Shown here: positions 1 through 6,600 of the stretch, piece after piece
How positions within the stretch are numbered: the first letter of the stretch is position 1
Layout: each line of letters begins with the position of its first letter
Assembly (NCBI GenBank): GCA_040507895.1
Contig: JBEVNX010000040.1
Coordinates: forward strand, 1-8,945
Reading direction: 5' to 3'
DNA: 8,945 nt
From: JBEVNX01 sp040507895
Lineage (GTDB): Bacteria; Desulfobacterota; Binatia; JACPRU01
Translations under genes and position numbers: made by a program
Notes under the pieces: model-generated
Told to the model about the DNA's origin: nothing
The model's database searches: none
Seen by the model: the letters and a program-made list of their open reading frames with translations, nothing else

Positions 1-2
1 AC

Positions 3-1052
3 CGTGCGGCGGTGGACCTGTTCGGGTCGGTACACGGCCTGCCGCTTTCGTTCTCGTTCCCGCAGCTCCACACGGCGGCGCTCGGTGGCGGCTCGATCTT
101 CAAGGTCGAGGGCGGAAAGATCCGCATCGGTCCCGAGAGCGCCGGCGCGTTGCCCGGACCCGCCTGCTTCGGGCGCGGGGGCAACGATCCGACGCTCACG
201 GACGCGGCGCTACTCGCGGGCTACCTCGATGGGAAGCGCTTCGCGGCGGGTGCGATTGCACTTCGCGCGGAGCTAGCCGAGCAGGCGATCGACGTTCGCA
301 TCTCGAAGCCTCTCGGGTTGAAGGGCGCGGCCGCGGGGGCCGCGGCGATGATCGAGGCGTTCGCGGATCGCGTCGCGGCCGAGGTCGTGTTCGTGCTCTC
401 CAAGCGCGGCTGGAAGCCGGCAGAAGCTGCGCTCGTCGCGTTCGGCGGCTCCGGCCCGCTGCTCGCCTGCCTCGTCGCGGAGCGCGTCGGCTTCGACCGT
501 GTGCTGATACCGCCGGCCTCGTCGAGCTTCAGCGCGCTCGGGGTCGGCTTCACCGAGCTCGCGCACGAGTACCGAATGCTTGCCGGCGGTCCCGCCGTGG
601 CCGACGCGTGGGGCGCGACCGTGGGGGCGCTGCGCGGCCGAGCCGAGCGCGACATGTTCGGAGAAGGGGTCGGCGTCGCGTCGTGCAGCTCGAGCGTACG
701 GGTGCGAGACGAGAGCGGAGGCAAGGAGCACGCGGTCGCCGACGGCGCGATCGCGCCGGCAACGCTTCGCAAGGCGAACGGACGCGTAGCTGTCGATTTC
801 CGGCTCGGTGTCCCGGGCAGCTGCCGGAGCGAGTTCCCGAGCGCCTCGGCGAACGGTACCGGTGCGGCGATCGGCGGCGAGCGCGTGGCGCTCGTCGGAC
901 GCGAATCGAAGAAGGTTCCCGTGCGCGACGGAGCGGCGCTCGAGGGCAAGGCGAGCGGCCCGTGCATCGTCGAGACCCCCTACTGGAGCGCGCTCGTGCC
1001 GGCGGGCTGGACGGCGGACGCCGTGAGGTTCGGGCTCCGTCTTTCTCGATAG
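3..1052 (+). CDS. apc1: Hydantoinase/oxoprolinase A-type carboxylase subunit (Apc1-like), 5' truncated by window edge
   Basis: This is the C-terminal 349 codons of a HyuA-family ATP-binding subunit. The frame stays open to the left edge, so the GTG at 12 is an internal Val and the true start lies upstream. Visible family landmarks are a GGGSI loop (window residues 28-32), GPESAG followed by GPACFGRGG (43-60), FGGSGPLLACLVAE (147-160) and a terminal GPCIVE block (319-324). These line up in order with the complete HyuA protein encoded at 1444-3585. In this family the subunit belongs to the ASKHA ATPase fold and activates a substrate by phosphorylation. In acetophenone carboxylase two such HyuA subunits work with one HyuB and one small subunit. 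The loop reads AALGGGSI where the paralogue has LGAGGGSI, and an Asp/Glu-type position after it is Glu. TAG at 1050-1052 overlaps the ribosome binding site of the next gene. The family call is firm; the equivalence to Apc1 rests on gene order. Confidence 0.85.
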   Translation, partial: RAAVDLFGSVHGLPLSFSFPQLHTAALGGGSIFKVEGGKIRIGPESAGALPGPACFGRGGNDPTLTDAALLAGYLDGKRFAAGAIALRAELAEQAIDVRISKPLGLKGAAAGAAAMIEAFADRVAAEVVFVLSKRGWKPAEAALVAFGGSGPLLACLVAERVGFDRVLIPPASSSFSALGVGFTELAHEYRMLAGGPAVADAWGATVGALRGRAERDMFGEGVGVASCSSSVRVRDESGGKEHAVADGAIAPATLRKANGRVAVDFRLGVPGSCRSEFPSASANGTGAAIGGERVALVGRESKKVPVRDGAALEGKASGPCIVETPYWSALVPAGWTADAVRFGLRLSR

Positions 1053-1057
1053 GAGAT
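1051..1057 (+). promoter_or_regulatory. Ribosome binding site for the small carboxylase subunit, overlapping the upstream stop
   Basis: AGGAGAT shares bases with the TAG stop of the preceding gene, and its GGAG core sits 6 nt before ATG 1062. The overlap suggests that ribosomes ending on the first HyuA gene reinitiate on the small subunit, which would help keep the subunits balanced. Confidence 0.6.
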
Positions 1058-1061
1058 CATC

Positions 1062-1424
1062 ATGGACGTGGTGGCGATCACAGAATACCTCGAGATCGAG
1101 CTCGGCAAGGAGCGCTGGCGCTGCCGGCGCTGCCAGCGGGACCTCGGCTCCGCGCGCGACAACTACAAGCGCGGCCTCCTGGTCCACGACCGGGATCCCA
1201 AGGAGATTCATCGGCCGATCCTCGACGACATGAAGTACCGCTTCACGTTCGCGCCGGATTCGAAGTGGTGCCGCATCCTCGAGTACTACTGTCCGGGCTG
1301 CGGCACGCAGGTCGAGACCGAATACCTGCCGCCGGGCCATCCGCCGACGCATGACATCGAGCTCGACATCGACGATCTGAAGAAGCGGTTCGCGGGCAAT
1401 GCGACCCAGACCGTGAAGGCCTGA
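1062..1424 (+). CDS. apc2: Small Cys-rich carboxylase subunit (acetone carboxylase gamma / Apc2-like)
   Basis: This gene encodes a 120-residue soluble protein of about 14 kDa, close to the roughly 15 kDa I recall for the small acetophenone carboxylase subunit and shorter than the acetone carboxylase gamma subunit. It carries C21-x-x-C24 (WRCRRCQRDLG) and C77-x-x-C80 (YYCPGCGTQVE), with an extra C70. Two paired CxxC motifs indicate a structural zinc ribbon. Between them lies the segment RPILDDMKYRFTFAPDSKW, and after them a PPGHPP segment with H93 and H97. The tail is acidic (DIELDIDDLKKRF). In the related enzymes this subunit is a non-catalytic part of the core complex that packs against the HyuA and HyuB subunits. 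Its place between two HyuA genes, 9 and 19 bp from its neighbours, matches the apc operon and not the acx operon, where gamma comes last. The zinc is inferred from the Cys pattern. Confidence 0.85.
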   Translation: MDVVAITEYLEIELGKERWRCRRCQRDLGSARDNYKRGLLVHDRDPKEIHRPILDDMKYRFTFAPDSKWCRILEYYCPGCGTQVETEYLPPGHPPTHDIELDIDDLKKRFAGNATQTVKA

Positions 1425-1427
1425 GCC

Positions 1428-1436
1428 AGGGAGGAG
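1428..1436 (+). promoter_or_regulatory. Strong ribosome binding site fixing the GTG start at 1444
   Basis: The sequence AGGGAGGAG contains GGGAGG ending 9 nt before GTG 1444. There is no in-frame ATG nearby that would preserve the essential N-terminal motif SVDIGGTFTD, which begins at residue 5, so the purine-rich box settles the GTG as the start. Confidence 0.65.
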
Positions 1437-1443
1437 CGCGCGC

Positions 1444-3585
1444 GTGCGTCGTCTTTCGGTAGACATCGGCGGAACCTTCACGGACTGCTTTCTCGAGTGG
1501 GACGGTCGTCACATCGAAGCGAAGTCCCTCACCACGCACCACAACCTCGCCGTCGGCTTCCTCGAGGCCGTGAACCGCGCCGCGGAAGAAGTTGGGAAGC
1601 CGTCCACGGACGTCCTCGCCTCGGTCGATTCGGTGCGCTACGGCACGACGCTCGGCACCAACGCGCTGATCGAGCGGAAGGGCCCGCGTATCGGCGTGCT
1701 CGTCACCGCGGGCTTCGAGAGCGGTCTGCGGCTCTCGCGCGGCCGTGGCTACGGCGAGGGTTTGCCGCGACATCTACAGGTCGATCTGGCCCGCGCGACG
1801 CGTCCCGATCCGTTGGTGCCGAACTCGCTCGTGGTGGGAATTCAGGAGCGCATCGACTTCCTCGGCGAGGTGATCATCCCGATGAAGCTCGAGGACGTGC
1901 GGATGAAGATCCGGCGGCTCGTCGACAATGGCGCCGAGGCGTTCGTGGTCTCGCTCGTGAACTCCGTCGTCAACGCGTCGCACGAGGAGAAGGTCGAGGA
2001 GATCATCCGCGACGAGTATCCGTCGAGCCTGTTCGGCTCGTTCCCGGTGATCCTCTCGCACCGCATCTCGAGGCGGAAGTCCGAGTACGCGCGCACGATG
2101 GCGGCCGTGGTCTGCGGCTTCCTTCACGAGCACATGTTCTACTCCCTCGGAACGCTCGAGGACGCGCTCCGCGAGCGCGGATACACCAAGCCCGTGCTGC
2201 TCATCCACAACACCGGGGGCATGGCATCGCTCGAGTCGACGCACGCCCTGCAGACGATCCACTCGGGTCCGGTCGCCGGCCTCGCAGCCTCGCAGCACCT
2301 GACGCGCGAGTACGACATTCCGCTCATCGTCGCGACCGACATGGGCGGCACGTCGTTCGACATCGGCATCATCGAGCGCGACGGGACGTGGATCTACGAC
2401 TTCCATCCGGTCGTCGACCGCTGGCTCGTGTCGACGCCGATGGTATATCTGCGGACGCTCGGCGCCGGCGGCGGCTCGATCGCGCGTTACGATCGGCTGT
2501 GGAGGACCGTCGAGGTCGGGCCCGACTCGGCGGGATCCGATCCGGGTCCGGCGTGCTACGGCCGCGGCGGCAGCCAGCCGACGGTGTCAGACGCCGACCT
2601 TGTGCTCGGCTATCTCGATCCCGAGTACTACGCGGGCGGCACGCTGTCTCTCGATCCCGCGCTCGCCGAGCTCGCGATCGAGGAGCACGTCGCGGAGGCG
2701 CTCGGCATCTCCGTGCTCGAAGCGGCGAAGCTCATCAAGCGGAAAGTCGACGCCAACATGGCGGACGCGATCTTCAAGGAAGTCGGCACGCGCGGCTTCG
2801 ACGTGAAAAACCTGAAGCTCCTCTCCTACGGCGGCGGCGGGCCGGTGCACTGCTGCGGTTTCGCGCGGGCGCTCGAGGCGAAGAGCGTGCTGATCCCGCC
2901 GTTCGCGTCGGTGTTTTCGGCGTTCGGCGCCGGCAACCTGGGCCAGCTCCACATCCACGAACGCTCGGCTTACCTCGTCGTCTACAACCCGCTGACGCGC
3001 GAGGTGACGCTCGATCTCGACCGCGTGAACGCGATGATCGAGGAATGCGAGACGCTCGGCCGCGATGACCTGGCTCGGCAAGGATTCCAGGCGAAGGAAG
3101 TCGCGCATCAGGTCGAATTCGACATGCGCTACGGGAACCAGCTCGTGCAGCTCTCGGTGCTGTCCCCCGTAACGCGCTTGCGGAGCGTGGACGACACGCT
3201 GGCCATGATCGAGGTCTTCAGCAAGACGTACGCATCACGCTTCGGCGTCGGCGCTTCGGCTCCCGAGGCGGGCATTAAGATCATCGCGGTGCGCGTGCTG
3301 TCGTGGGTGCCCGCCGAGAAGATCCCGCTCGCCGGCCACGACGGAGCGAAAGAGTATCGTCCGACATCGACCAAGACGCGCACCTGTCACTTCTGGACGG
3401 AGGAGCAGCCGGTCGAGACGCTGGTCCATCGCTGGACGGATCTCAAGGCCGGGGCCGTCATCACCGGCCCGGCGATCGTCGAATCGCCGCATACCACCTT
3501 CGTCGTCGAACCGGGATGGGATCTTCGCCTCGGTTCCGCCGGCGAGGTGTGGATGAACGACATCGCAGCGCCGAAGAACAGGTAG
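1444..3585 (+). CDS. apc3: Hydantoinase/oxoprolinase A-type ATPase subunit of ketone carboxylase (Apc3-like)
   Basis: This gene encodes a complete 713-residue HyuA-family subunit of about 78 kDa. The N-terminal domain opens with the first phosphate-binding loop DIGGTFTD (residues 7-14) and contains RYGTTLGTNALIERKG (65-80). The central domain has HSGPVAGLAA, the second phosphate loop DMGGTSFD (299-306), the adenosine-side loop LGAGGGSI (339-346) and GPACYGRGG (368-376). The C-terminal part has LLSYGGGGPVHCCGF (459-473) and ends in GPAIVESPHTTFVVEPGW. All ASKHA nucleotide-binding elements look intact, so this subunit should hydrolyse ATP. In the family it forms a phosphorylated intermediate (enol phosphate of the ketone, or carboxyphosphate from bicarbonate) for carboxylation by the HyuB partner. 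It starts at GTG behind a strong ribosome binding site and ends 12 bp before the HyuB gene. An N-methylhydantoinase or oxoprolinase role is possible by family alone, but the small Cys-rich neighbour favours a carboxylase. Confidence 0.9.
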   Translation: MRRLSVDIGGTFTDCFLEWDGRHIEAKSLTTHHNLAVGFLEAVNRAAEEVGKPSTDVLASVDSVRYGTTLGTNALIERKGPRIGVLVTAGFESGLRLSRGRGYGEGLPRHLQVDLARATRPDPLVPNSLVVGIQERIDFLGEVIIPMKLEDVRMKIRRLVDNGAEAFVVSLVNSVVNASHEEKVEEIIRDEYPSSLFGSFPVILSHRISRRKSEYARTMAAVVCGFLHEHMFYSLGTLEDALRERGYTKPVLLIHNTGGMASLESTHALQTIHSGPVAGLAASQHLTREYDIPLIVATDMGGTSFDIGIIERDGTWIYDFHPVVDRWLVSTPMVYLRTLGAGGGSIARYDRLWRTVEVGPDSAGSDPGPACYGRGGSQPTVSDADLVLGYLDPEYYAGGTLSLDPALAELAIEEHVAEALGISVLEAAKLIKRKVDANMADAIFKEVGTRGFDVKNLKLLSYGGGGPVHCCGFARALEAKSVLIPPFASVFSAFGAGNLGQLHIHERSAYLVVYNPLTREVTLDLDRVNAMIEECETLGRDDLARQGFQAKEVAHQVEFDMRYGNQLVQLSVLSPVTRLRSVDDTLAMIEVFSKTYASRFGVGASAPEAGIKIIAVRVLSWVPAEKIPLAGHDGAKEYRPTSTKTRTCHFWTEEQPVETLVHRWTDLKAGAVITGPAIVESPHTTFVVEPGWDLRLGSAGEVWMNDIAAPKNR

Positions 3586-3587
3586 AT

Positions 3588-3595
3588 CGGAGGAG
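3588..3595 (+). promoter_or_regulatory. Ribosome binding site for the HyuB-type subunit
   Basis: CGGAGGAG lies in the 12-bp gap between the HyuA stop and ATG 3598. GGAGG ends 4 nt before the start, which is short but workable, and supports ATG 3598 as the start. Confidence 0.55.
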
Positions 3596-3597
3596 TC

Positions 3598-5826
3598 ATG
3601 GCGGCTGAGAAGAGCAAGCTCGAGAAGTTCCTCGACGACCCCGTCGTCTTCCTCGGGCCCGACCGGGAGAGCCTGAAGTATCATCGGCTCGCTCCCCGCG
3701 ACGAGGGCGTGGAGCGGGTGCTGCGGGCCCACAAGGATCCGCATCAGATCAGCCTGATCCGTGCCAAGCTCGATGTGCTCGCCGAGGAGGCGTTCGATCA
3801 GCTCGAACAGACCGGCGCCGCGGCCGGCGCGAAGTGGGGAGACCTGATCGCCGGCGTCTTCACCGCATCCGGGGATCTGGCGTCGGCATCGACCGGCGGC
3901 GTGCTGTTGTTCTCGGTCGTGTGCCAGCCCGTGCTTCGCTACATCAACAAGTACTGGAAGAACGAGCCTACGGTCGGCGTCAGACCCGGTGATGTCTTCA
4001 TGTCGACGGACCCGCGCTTCGGCAACATTCACACGCCCGACCAGAACACGATCCTGCCGATCTTCGACGACGAGGGAAAGCTCGTGCTCTGGGTCGTCGT
4101 GATCGTGCACGAGGGTGAGAACGGCTCGGTCGAGCCTGGCGGCATGCCCTCCGCCGCGGAGTCGCCGTACATGGAAGGAATCCGCATGCCGCCTTGCAAG
4201 GTCGGCGAGAACTACCAGCACAAGAAGGATTGGGTCACGTACCTGCAGAACAGCGTCCGCGACCCGATGCTGCAGATCCAGGACATGAAGGTCCGGCTGT
4301 CGGCCTGCCTCAAGATGAAGGAGCGGATCGACGAGATCGCCAAGGAGTACGGCTGGGACGCTATCGCATCGACCTTGCGCTGGACGCTCGAGGACACGGA
4401 GGCCGAGGTGCGCCGCCGGCTGCAGGCCTGGCCGGAAGGCGTCGTTCGCTCGGTCGCCTGGACCGATTCGACGCTGCGCGAGAACGCGCTCATCAAGATC
4501 TCGCTCGAGGCGCGCAAGAAGGACGACGAGCTGATCCTCGACTTCCGCGGCACGAGCCCGCAGTTCGTCAACCGCTCGATCAACACGCAGCTGCACGCGC
4601 TGAAGGGCATGCTCGCGCAGGTGTTTCTGACGTTCGTGTGGCCGGACCTGCCGCGCAATCAGGCCGTGTTTGCGCCGATGCGCCTCATGAGCGACTGGGG
4701 CTCGGCGCTCGATTCGACGCCGGAAGCGCCGAACGCGCAGAGCATGATGACGTTCTTCCCGGGCTTCACGGCGCTGCAGATGTGCGTCTCGAAATTCCTC
4801 TACCCGACGACCAAGCGCTACACGAAGATCCTCGCGCCCTGGTACAACATGATCACGACGTTCATCTACGGCGGCGTGAACCAGTACGGGGAGACCGTCG
4901 GCAACCTGTGCGCCGATCTGAACGGCATGAGCGGCGGCGCGCGCGAGGACCAGGACGGCGAGCACTCGATCGCACCGATCTTCGCGGCGATGACCGACCT
5001 CGGCGAGAACGAGATCATCGAGGAGGAGACGCCGATCGTGAAGATCGTGCCGCACCGCCTGCTCGAGGACAACCAGGGGTTCGGCATGTTCCGCGGCGGC
5101 AGCGGTTACCAGGTGATCGGCACGGTGCGCCGCTCCGACATGTTCGGCTTCATGACCACCTGCACCGGTTCGAAGTTCCCGACCGTCTACGGGCTCTTCG
5201 GCGGCTACGGCGCGCCGTCCTACCCGCTCTGCAAGATCAAGGGCGTGAACGCGTTCGACAAGCTGAAGGACCTGCCGGAATCGGAGTGGACGATTCCAGG
5301 ACTGATGAACGGGCAGCCGTTCGAAGGCGCGAAGTACTCGACGCACCACATGGGCATGCAGTTCGAGATCGCCAAGCAGGGCGAGCTCTACATGATCTGC
5401 CAGGGCGCCGGCGGCGGCTACGGCGATCCGCTCGATCGCTCGCCCGAGTCCGTCGTGATGGACCTCCGCGACGGCCTGATCTCGGAGCGCACCGCGAAAG
5501 AGATCTACTTCGTCGCATACGACGAGCGGACGCTATCGGTCGACGTCGAAGGCACCGAGAAGGCGCGGCAGACCGAGCGCGAGCAGCGGAAGCAGCGCGG
5601 GCGCCCGTTCGACGAGTTCGTCAAGGACTGGGTGACCGAGGAGCCGCCGCAGGGCCTGCCGTACTACGGGCCGTGGGGCGATCGCGAGACGATCTACCTC
5701 GGCGACCCGTCGAACAAGGTCGCACGCGGCACTTGCCTGGGCATCACCATGACGGATCCTCGAGAGGTGCGGATCACCGAGCTCGAACAGAAGCTGCGGG
5801 ACCTCGGCGTCGAACTTGCGAAATAG
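3598..5826 (+). CDS. apc4: Hydantoinase/oxoprolinase B-type subunit of ketone carboxylase (Apc4-like)
   Basis: This gene encodes a 742-residue HyuB-family subunit of about 82 kDa. Family landmarks in order are GDLIAGVFTASGDLASAS (residues 81-98), GDVFMSTDPRFGNIHTPD ending at D148, IVHEGENGSVEPGGMP (from 169), FRGGSGYQ (498-505) and GAGGGYGDPLDR (603-614). H145-x-x-D148 followed 26 residues later by H171 resembles the metal site of the homologous acetone carboxylase subunit (as I recall H150, D153, H176), so the carboxylation centre is probably here. About 100 residues follow the usual HyuB end, including a charged stretch TEREQRKQRGRPFDEF. Such an extension fits carboxylases better than hydantoinases. 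The protein should receive activated ketone and CO2 from the HyuA subunits and join them. TAG is followed by one codon and then the ATG of the next gene. The family call is firm; the carboxylase role is strongly supported by context. Confidence 0.88.
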   Translation: MAAEKSKLEKFLDDPVVFLGPDRESLKYHRLAPRDEGVERVLRAHKDPHQISLIRAKLDVLAEEAFDQLEQTGAAAGAKWGDLIAGVFTASGDLASASTGGVLLFSVVCQPVLRYINKYWKNEPTVGVRPGDVFMSTDPRFGNIHTPDQNTILPIFDDEGKLVLWVVVIVHEGENGSVEPGGMPSAAESPYMEGIRMPPCKVGENYQHKKDWVTYLQNSVRDPMLQIQDMKVRLSACLKMKERIDEIAKEYGWDAIASTLRWTLEDTEAEVRRRLQAWPEGVVRSVAWTDSTLRENALIKISLEARKKDDELILDFRGTSPQFVNRSINTQLHALKGMLAQVFLTFVWPDLPRNQAVFAPMRLMSDWGSALDSTPEAPNAQSMMTFFPGFTALQMCVSKFLYPTTKRYTKILAPWYNMITTFIYGGVNQYGETVGNLCADLNGMSGGAREDQDGEHSIAPIFAAMTDLGENEIIEEETPIVKIVPHRLLEDNQGFGMFRGGSGYQVIGTVRRSDMFGFMTTCTGSKFPTVYGLFGGYGAPSYPLCKIKGVNAFDKLKDLPESEWTIPGLMNGQPFEGAKYSTHHMGMQFEIAKQGELYMICQGAGGGYGDPLDRSPESVVMDLRDGLISERTAKEIYFVAYDERTLSVDVEGTEKARQTEREQRKQRGRPFDEFVKDWVTEEPPQGLPYYGPWGDRETIYLGDPSNKVARGTCLGITMTDPREVRITELEQKLRDLGVELAK

Positions 5827-5829
5827 ACG

Positions 5830-6600
5830 ATGCTCGACGGCAAGCAACGCTCCGTCTGGGTGCGCGTCGCTACGGGAATCGAAACGCTCTCGGGTCTCGG
5901 CCGAGGCGTCTGGAACGAGCCAGCGGCCGGCCGAAACGCGCTACGCGAGCTGCTGTCGGTCCTGCCGGTGACGCACGTGCAGGTCGACCTCGCGGCGCTG
6001 CGCGGCCGGAGCGACCCGGCGGCCGATTGGAGGATTGTGCTCGCGCGCGGCGCGGGCTGGGCAGACCTGCTACGGGAAACAGCGGCGGCGACGGCGGACG
6101 CGGTCCGGGGCCGTGCAGCCTGGGGCCTCGGGATGCCGAACCCGGCTTTGGTCGCCGCCGAGCTCGGCGACTCGAGTGAGCGCGGCGTGCTCAAGGCGGG
6201 TCTGCAGCTCGCGGGCTTCCTCCAAGGATTTCGCGAGGCGGGGATGGCCTTCGTCACGCTCGACCTCGCCGGCGGCGCCGTGGCGGATAAAACGGCCGCG
6301 CCACTGCTGCGTAACGCCGAGTTGTACGGCTGGCGGCGCGCCGTCGTGCTCGGGGATGTCGCACAAAGGGTCGCCGGGGCGGAGATCCGTCTCGGGAGCG
6401 GGCAAGACTACCCGACCCTGCGCGACGCCTGGGAGAAGGGCGAGCTCGTCGGCGGCGGGCTCGACGGGGCGTTCTGGACCGGCCAACCCCTGCCGCGACC
6501 GGCACCGGCGCGCGCTCTCCTCTTCGGTGCGATCCCCGAAGGCCTCGAGGCCGCCGCGATCGTCACCGCCGGACGGCTGCTGCGGGAGTGGATGGAATGA
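5830..6600 (+). CDS. apc5: Orphan protein, probable epsilon-like accessory subunit of the carboxylase (Apc5-like)
   Basis: This gene encodes a 256-residue protein of about 27 kDa that I do not assign to a family from its sequence. It is Ala/Gly/Leu-rich, soluble, and has neither signal peptide nor transmembrane segment. Visible blocks are RVATGIETLSGLGRGVW near the N-terminus, WGLGMPNPALVAAELGD (residues 98-114), a segment reading FREAGMAFVTLDL, and GLDGAFWTG near the C-terminus. The alternation of hydrophobic strand-like and helix-like segments suggests an alpha/beta fold. Its position between HyuB and the CoA ligase equals that of apc5 in the apc-bal operon, whose product is needed for acetophenone carboxylase activity but is only loosely attached to the core. 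This version is shorter than the roughly 34 kDa I recall for Apc5. It starts 3 bp after the HyuB stop without an obvious ribosome binding site, so translation is probably coupled. The function is inferred from position only. Confidence 0.65.
   Translation: MLDGKQRSVWVRVATGIETLSGLGRGVWNEPAAGRNALRELLSVLPVTHVQVDLAALRGRSDPAADWRIVLARGAGWADLLRETAAATADAVRGRAAWGLGMPNPALVAAELGDSSERGVLKAGLQLAGFLQGFREAGMAFVTLDLAGGAVADKTAAPLLRNAELYGWRRAVVLGDVAQRVAGAEIRLGSGQDYPTLRDAWEKGELVGGGLDGAFWTGQPLPRPAPARALLFGAIPEGLEAAAIVTAGRLLREWME
6584..6588 (+). promoter_or_regulatory. Ribosome binding site inside the upstream gene that decides the CoA ligase start
   Basis: GGGAG within the last codons of the epsilon-like gene ends 8 nt before ATG 6597. 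This favours ATG 6597 over GTG 6588, which overlaps the box itself, and over ATG 6603, which is 14 nt away. The chosen ATG overlaps the upstream TGA as ATGA. Confidence 0.55.

Noticed and set aside
12..14. GTG at 12 as the true start of the first HyuA gene
   Set aside because: The protein would lack the whole N-terminal ATPase domain, the frame is open to the window edge, and no ribosome binding site precedes it; it is an internal Val.
1497..3068. A 523-codon + strand frame inside the HyuA gene, and a similar 661-codon frame at 4194-6179
   Set aside because: Both overlap strongly supported genes in another frame and translate to Arg-rich sequence without motifs; they reflect high GC at third positions.
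3..3585. Hydantoinase or 5-oxoprolinase operon
   Set aside because: Family membership alone would allow it, but two HyuA-type genes around a small double-CxxC subunit, an orphan fifth gene and a CoA ligase fit the acetophenone carboxylase type much better.
3235..5349. A 704-codon open frame on the - strand, with others at 273-1481 and 6408-7970
   Set aside because: They run antisense to genes with clear family motifs and have Arg/His/Asp-rich low-complexity translations typical of GC-rich shadow frames; none shows a recognisable domain.
6588..6590. GTG at 6588 as the CoA ligase start
   Set aside because: It overlaps the GGGAG box that is well spaced for ATG 6597, and it adds only three residues without homology value.
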